In this document: positions 42,601-43,886 of the stretch, in pieces
Numbering within the stretch: position 1 is the first letter of the stretch
How the letters are laid out: each line of letters begins with the position of its first letter
Source of the DNA: an uncultured Clostridia bacterium
Lineage (GTDB): Bacteria; Bacillota; Clostridia; TANB77; CAG-508
Direction of reading: 5' to 3'
Length of the DNA stretch: 43,886 nucleotides
NCBI GenBank assembly: GCA_944393275.1
Contig: CALXZQ010000002.1
Span: 1 to 43,886 of the forward strand
Notes under the pieces: generated by a model
Seen by the model: the letters and a program-made list of their open reading frames with translations, nothing else
What the model was told of the DNA's origin: nothing
Database searches by the model: none
Made by a program: the position numbers and the translations under genes

Positions 42601-42690
42601 TTAGATAATTTTCCCATCTTCTATCTGTATTATTCTATCTGCCTGTCTTGCAATTTCTAAGTTATGTGTAATTATTATGATTGTTATTCG
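42601..42690 (-). pseudogene. C-terminal remnant of an ABC transporter ATPase
   Basis: The minus strand encodes RITIIIITHNLEIARQADRI then IQIEDGKII and TAA: the H-loop (THN) and end of a MacB/LolD-type ATPase. It overlaps the 3' end of the sigma gene in another frame and has no upstream part, so a deletion fused the two. Confidence 0.65.
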
Positions 42691-43160
42691 TCTGAATTAT
42701 TTTCCATTAATTTATTTTTCCCTCGATAAAATATAACACGTGCCCAATTTTCATTTCTTCCTTTAATAATTCCAATTTCTGAAAAGGTTAATTCTCCATA
42801 AATTCTTAGATACATTACATCACGAGTGATAGAATCTAAATTATCTATTTTCTCTCGAAGTTCCTTCTTTTCTTCATTAAAAATTACTAAATTTTCAATA
42901 TCCTCACAAAAACTAGTGTCATCATTTATATAATCTATCCTTTTATATTTTCTTAATTCATCATACCAAAGATTTTTTGCAATTTGACATAGCCATGTAG
43001 ATAATTTTGACTTATTCTTAAAAGTATCTATTTTCATTATTGCTTTAAAGAACGTATCTTGAGTTAATTCTTCTGCTAAATCTTTATTCTTAGTTAAGCA
43101 ATATAAATATTTATATACAATATCAAAATAATCGACATATATATCTTCAAATTTCTTCAT
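42684..43160 (-). CDS. ECF sigma factor (chromosomal type)
   Basis: A 158-residue ECF sigma factor of a type different from the three element-borne ones: YLYCLTKNKDLAEELTQDTF (region 2) with STWLCQIAKNLWYDELRK, and LTFSEIGIIKGRNENWARVI with FYRGKNKLMEN (region 4). ATG 43160 follows AAGGAGAAGG; the longer frame would overlap the upstream gene. Its 3' end is joined to an ABC ATPase remnant, so the natural C-terminus may be altered by a few residues. Confidence 0.82.
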   Translation of the reverse strand: MKKFEDIYVDYFDIVYKYLYCLTKNKDLAEELTQDTFFKAIMKIDTFKNKSKLSTWLCQIAKNLWYDELRKYKRIDYINDDTSFCEDIENLVIFNEEKKELREKIDNLDSITRDVMYLRIYGELTFSEIGIIKGRNENWARVIFYRGKNKLMENNSDE

Positions 43161-43188
43161 ATTCCTTCTCCTTAAATTAGTCCTTCTA

Positions 43189-43886
43189 CTAATTAATTTC
43201 ATCTCTTGATTCCAATTCCTCATCTGGTATAATTTCTATTTGCTTATATTCTTCGACATTAGGTACTACTAAATCTTCATCTGTCACGGTATTAAATTCA
43301 ATAGAATGTTCAGACATTCCATTATAAGTATTTGAAGTATTAGTTGAAATACTTCTTAAAGGAATACCTGTATCTTTATCAATATATTGAATGTTATTAC
43401 CAAAGCTAAATTTTTCTGAATTAACTATACTACTAGGTATTATTCTATAACATTCTTTTCCATTTATAATTTCTGTATTTATTCTTGAAAAGATACTTCT
43501 TAACAAGATCTCTGAAAAGTTCTGTTTTTCTGGCACTAGCAGATCTTCAAATTTATTGTAATCCGTAGTAAAATAAACCTTAGTATTTGACACATCATCT
43601 TCACTATACCAATATGTCTTTTGTCCATCATAATACAAAATCATATCTATAGGATAAATAACTTTATGGTTATTTTTATCATAGACAGAACATATATACA
43701 TATACTTATCATCTTTTCTATAAATTTCTTGTGAATAAATAGCATCTTCTGAATAGCCATCAATTCTATAATGATAATTATTAGCTTCTCTTACATTATA
43801 TAATTTTTCATAACAATTTGATAAAATTAAGTATTTTCTTGTTGTAGAAACAGTAAATGTGATTATAACAAGGAGTAGAATAAATA
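43189..43886 (-). CDS. Membrane-anchored lipoprotein-sorting-like domain protein (5' end beyond the window)
   Basis: The frame is open from 43189 to the window edge, 232 codons visible. It begins inside a membrane helix (FILLLVIITFTVSTTR) and continues as an extracellular beta-rich domain (NNYHYRIDGYSEDAIYSQEI; PIDMILYYDGQKTYWYSEDD; YRIIPSSI; IQYIDKDTGIPLRS) resembling LolA/RsiV-like outer domains found next to ECF sigma factors. It directly precedes the sigma gene and may be its regulator. The true start lies outside the window. Confidence 0.65.
   Translation of the reverse strand, partial: FILLLVIITFTVSTTRKYLILSNCYEKLYNVREANNYHYRIDGYSEDAIYSQEIYRKDDKYMYICSVYDKNNHKVIYPIDMILYYDGQKTYWYSEDDVSNTKVYFTTDYNKFEDLLVPEKQNFSEILLRSIFSRINTEIINGKECYRIIPSSIVNSEKFSFGNNIQYIDKDTGIPLRSISTNTSNTYNGMSEHSIEFNTVTDEDLVVPNVEEYKQIEIIPDEELESRDEIN

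Noticed and set aside
1..43886. A tRNA gene with an enlarged CCG-type anticodon loop in this window
   Set aside because: I looked in the gaps on both strands for a T-loop motif and cloverleaf near CCG and found none; the four-hairpin block at 13 kb does not fit a tRNA. The decoding tRNA, if any, must lie elsewhere.
1..43886. General TGA recoding (code 4)
   Set aside because: TGA is not found inside the well-kept genes. The three in-frame cases are in remnants or unknown small frames.
1..43886. CRISPR array
   Set aside because: No regularly spaced identical repeats were seen.

Overview
The window is very AT-rich, with almost all genes on the minus strand, and belongs to a low-GC Gram-positive bacterium. 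A truncated alpha/beta small acid-soluble spore protein gene, a SpoVG gene, a Spo0A-like regulator and several ECF sigma / membrane anti-sigma pairs point to an uncultured spore-forming Clostridia lineage. Most of the window (from about 42.3 kb leftwards, at least to about 4 kb) is one integrative conjugative element (ICE) transcribed right to left. Its right edge lies near 42.3 kb, next to the spore-protein fragment. The left edge, the integrase and the relaxase are not visible and may lie beyond base 1.

Layout from right to left. 43.9-42.6 kb: chromosomal-looking sigma factor, a membrane protein cut by the window edge, an ABC ATPase remnant and the spore-protein fragment. 42.2-34.5 kb: replication initiator-like protein, small membrane proteins, VirB2-like, PrgI, a TraC-like protein, VirB4, VirB6-like and M23 peptidase (mating channel). 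34.5-29.2 kb: sortase and Cna-B-type surface proteins. 29.1-23.6 kb: SpoVG, RusA-like protein, winged-helix protein, VirD4 coupling protein, S1-domain protein. 23.4-22.5 kb: a plus-strand, more GC-rich SH3-type secreted protein between inverted repeats, clearly foreign. 22.4-13.4 kb: Spo0A-like regulator, three sigma/anti-sigma operons, an HTH repressor with a divergent small gene, and a secreted C39-type protease. 13.4-12.8 kb: non-coding, with four consecutive hairpins. 12.8-4.2 kb: DUF4313, Gp3-type recombination directionality factor, Rad50/SbcC-like ATPase, DUF3846, ribosomal protein S6, SSB, PcfK, PcfJ and ArdC. 3.8-0 kb: a sigma factor fused to a membrane sensor domain, a broken gene, a Y-family polymerase and YolD.

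The main discovery candidate concerns decoding. Five key element genes (VirD4, VirB4, replication initiator, winged-helix protein, directionality factor) look broken in the standard code. Every break is an in-frame CGG triplet, and at every one a +1 shift, reading C-GGA or C-GGT as glycine, restores the expected protein. I count nine in-frame CGG triplets in the AT-rich minus-strand genes, and all nine behave this way. All other CGG triplets I found in those genes straddle codon boundaries. This looks like a rule (CGGN decoded as Gly, or C skipped) and not like random decay. It would tie conjugation, replication and excision functions to a host in which CGG is not read as arginine. The foreign SH3 gene is the exception, with two ordinary in-frame CGG codons.

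A second system is a regulon. Six transcription units (the sigma fusion, three sigma/anti-sigma operons or their relatives, the C39 protease and the Spo0A-like regulator) share an ECF-type promoter, TGAAAC-T6 then about 13 bases then TCTAYATA, usually with a very short leader. All assignments were made by reading the sequence; no database search was run.
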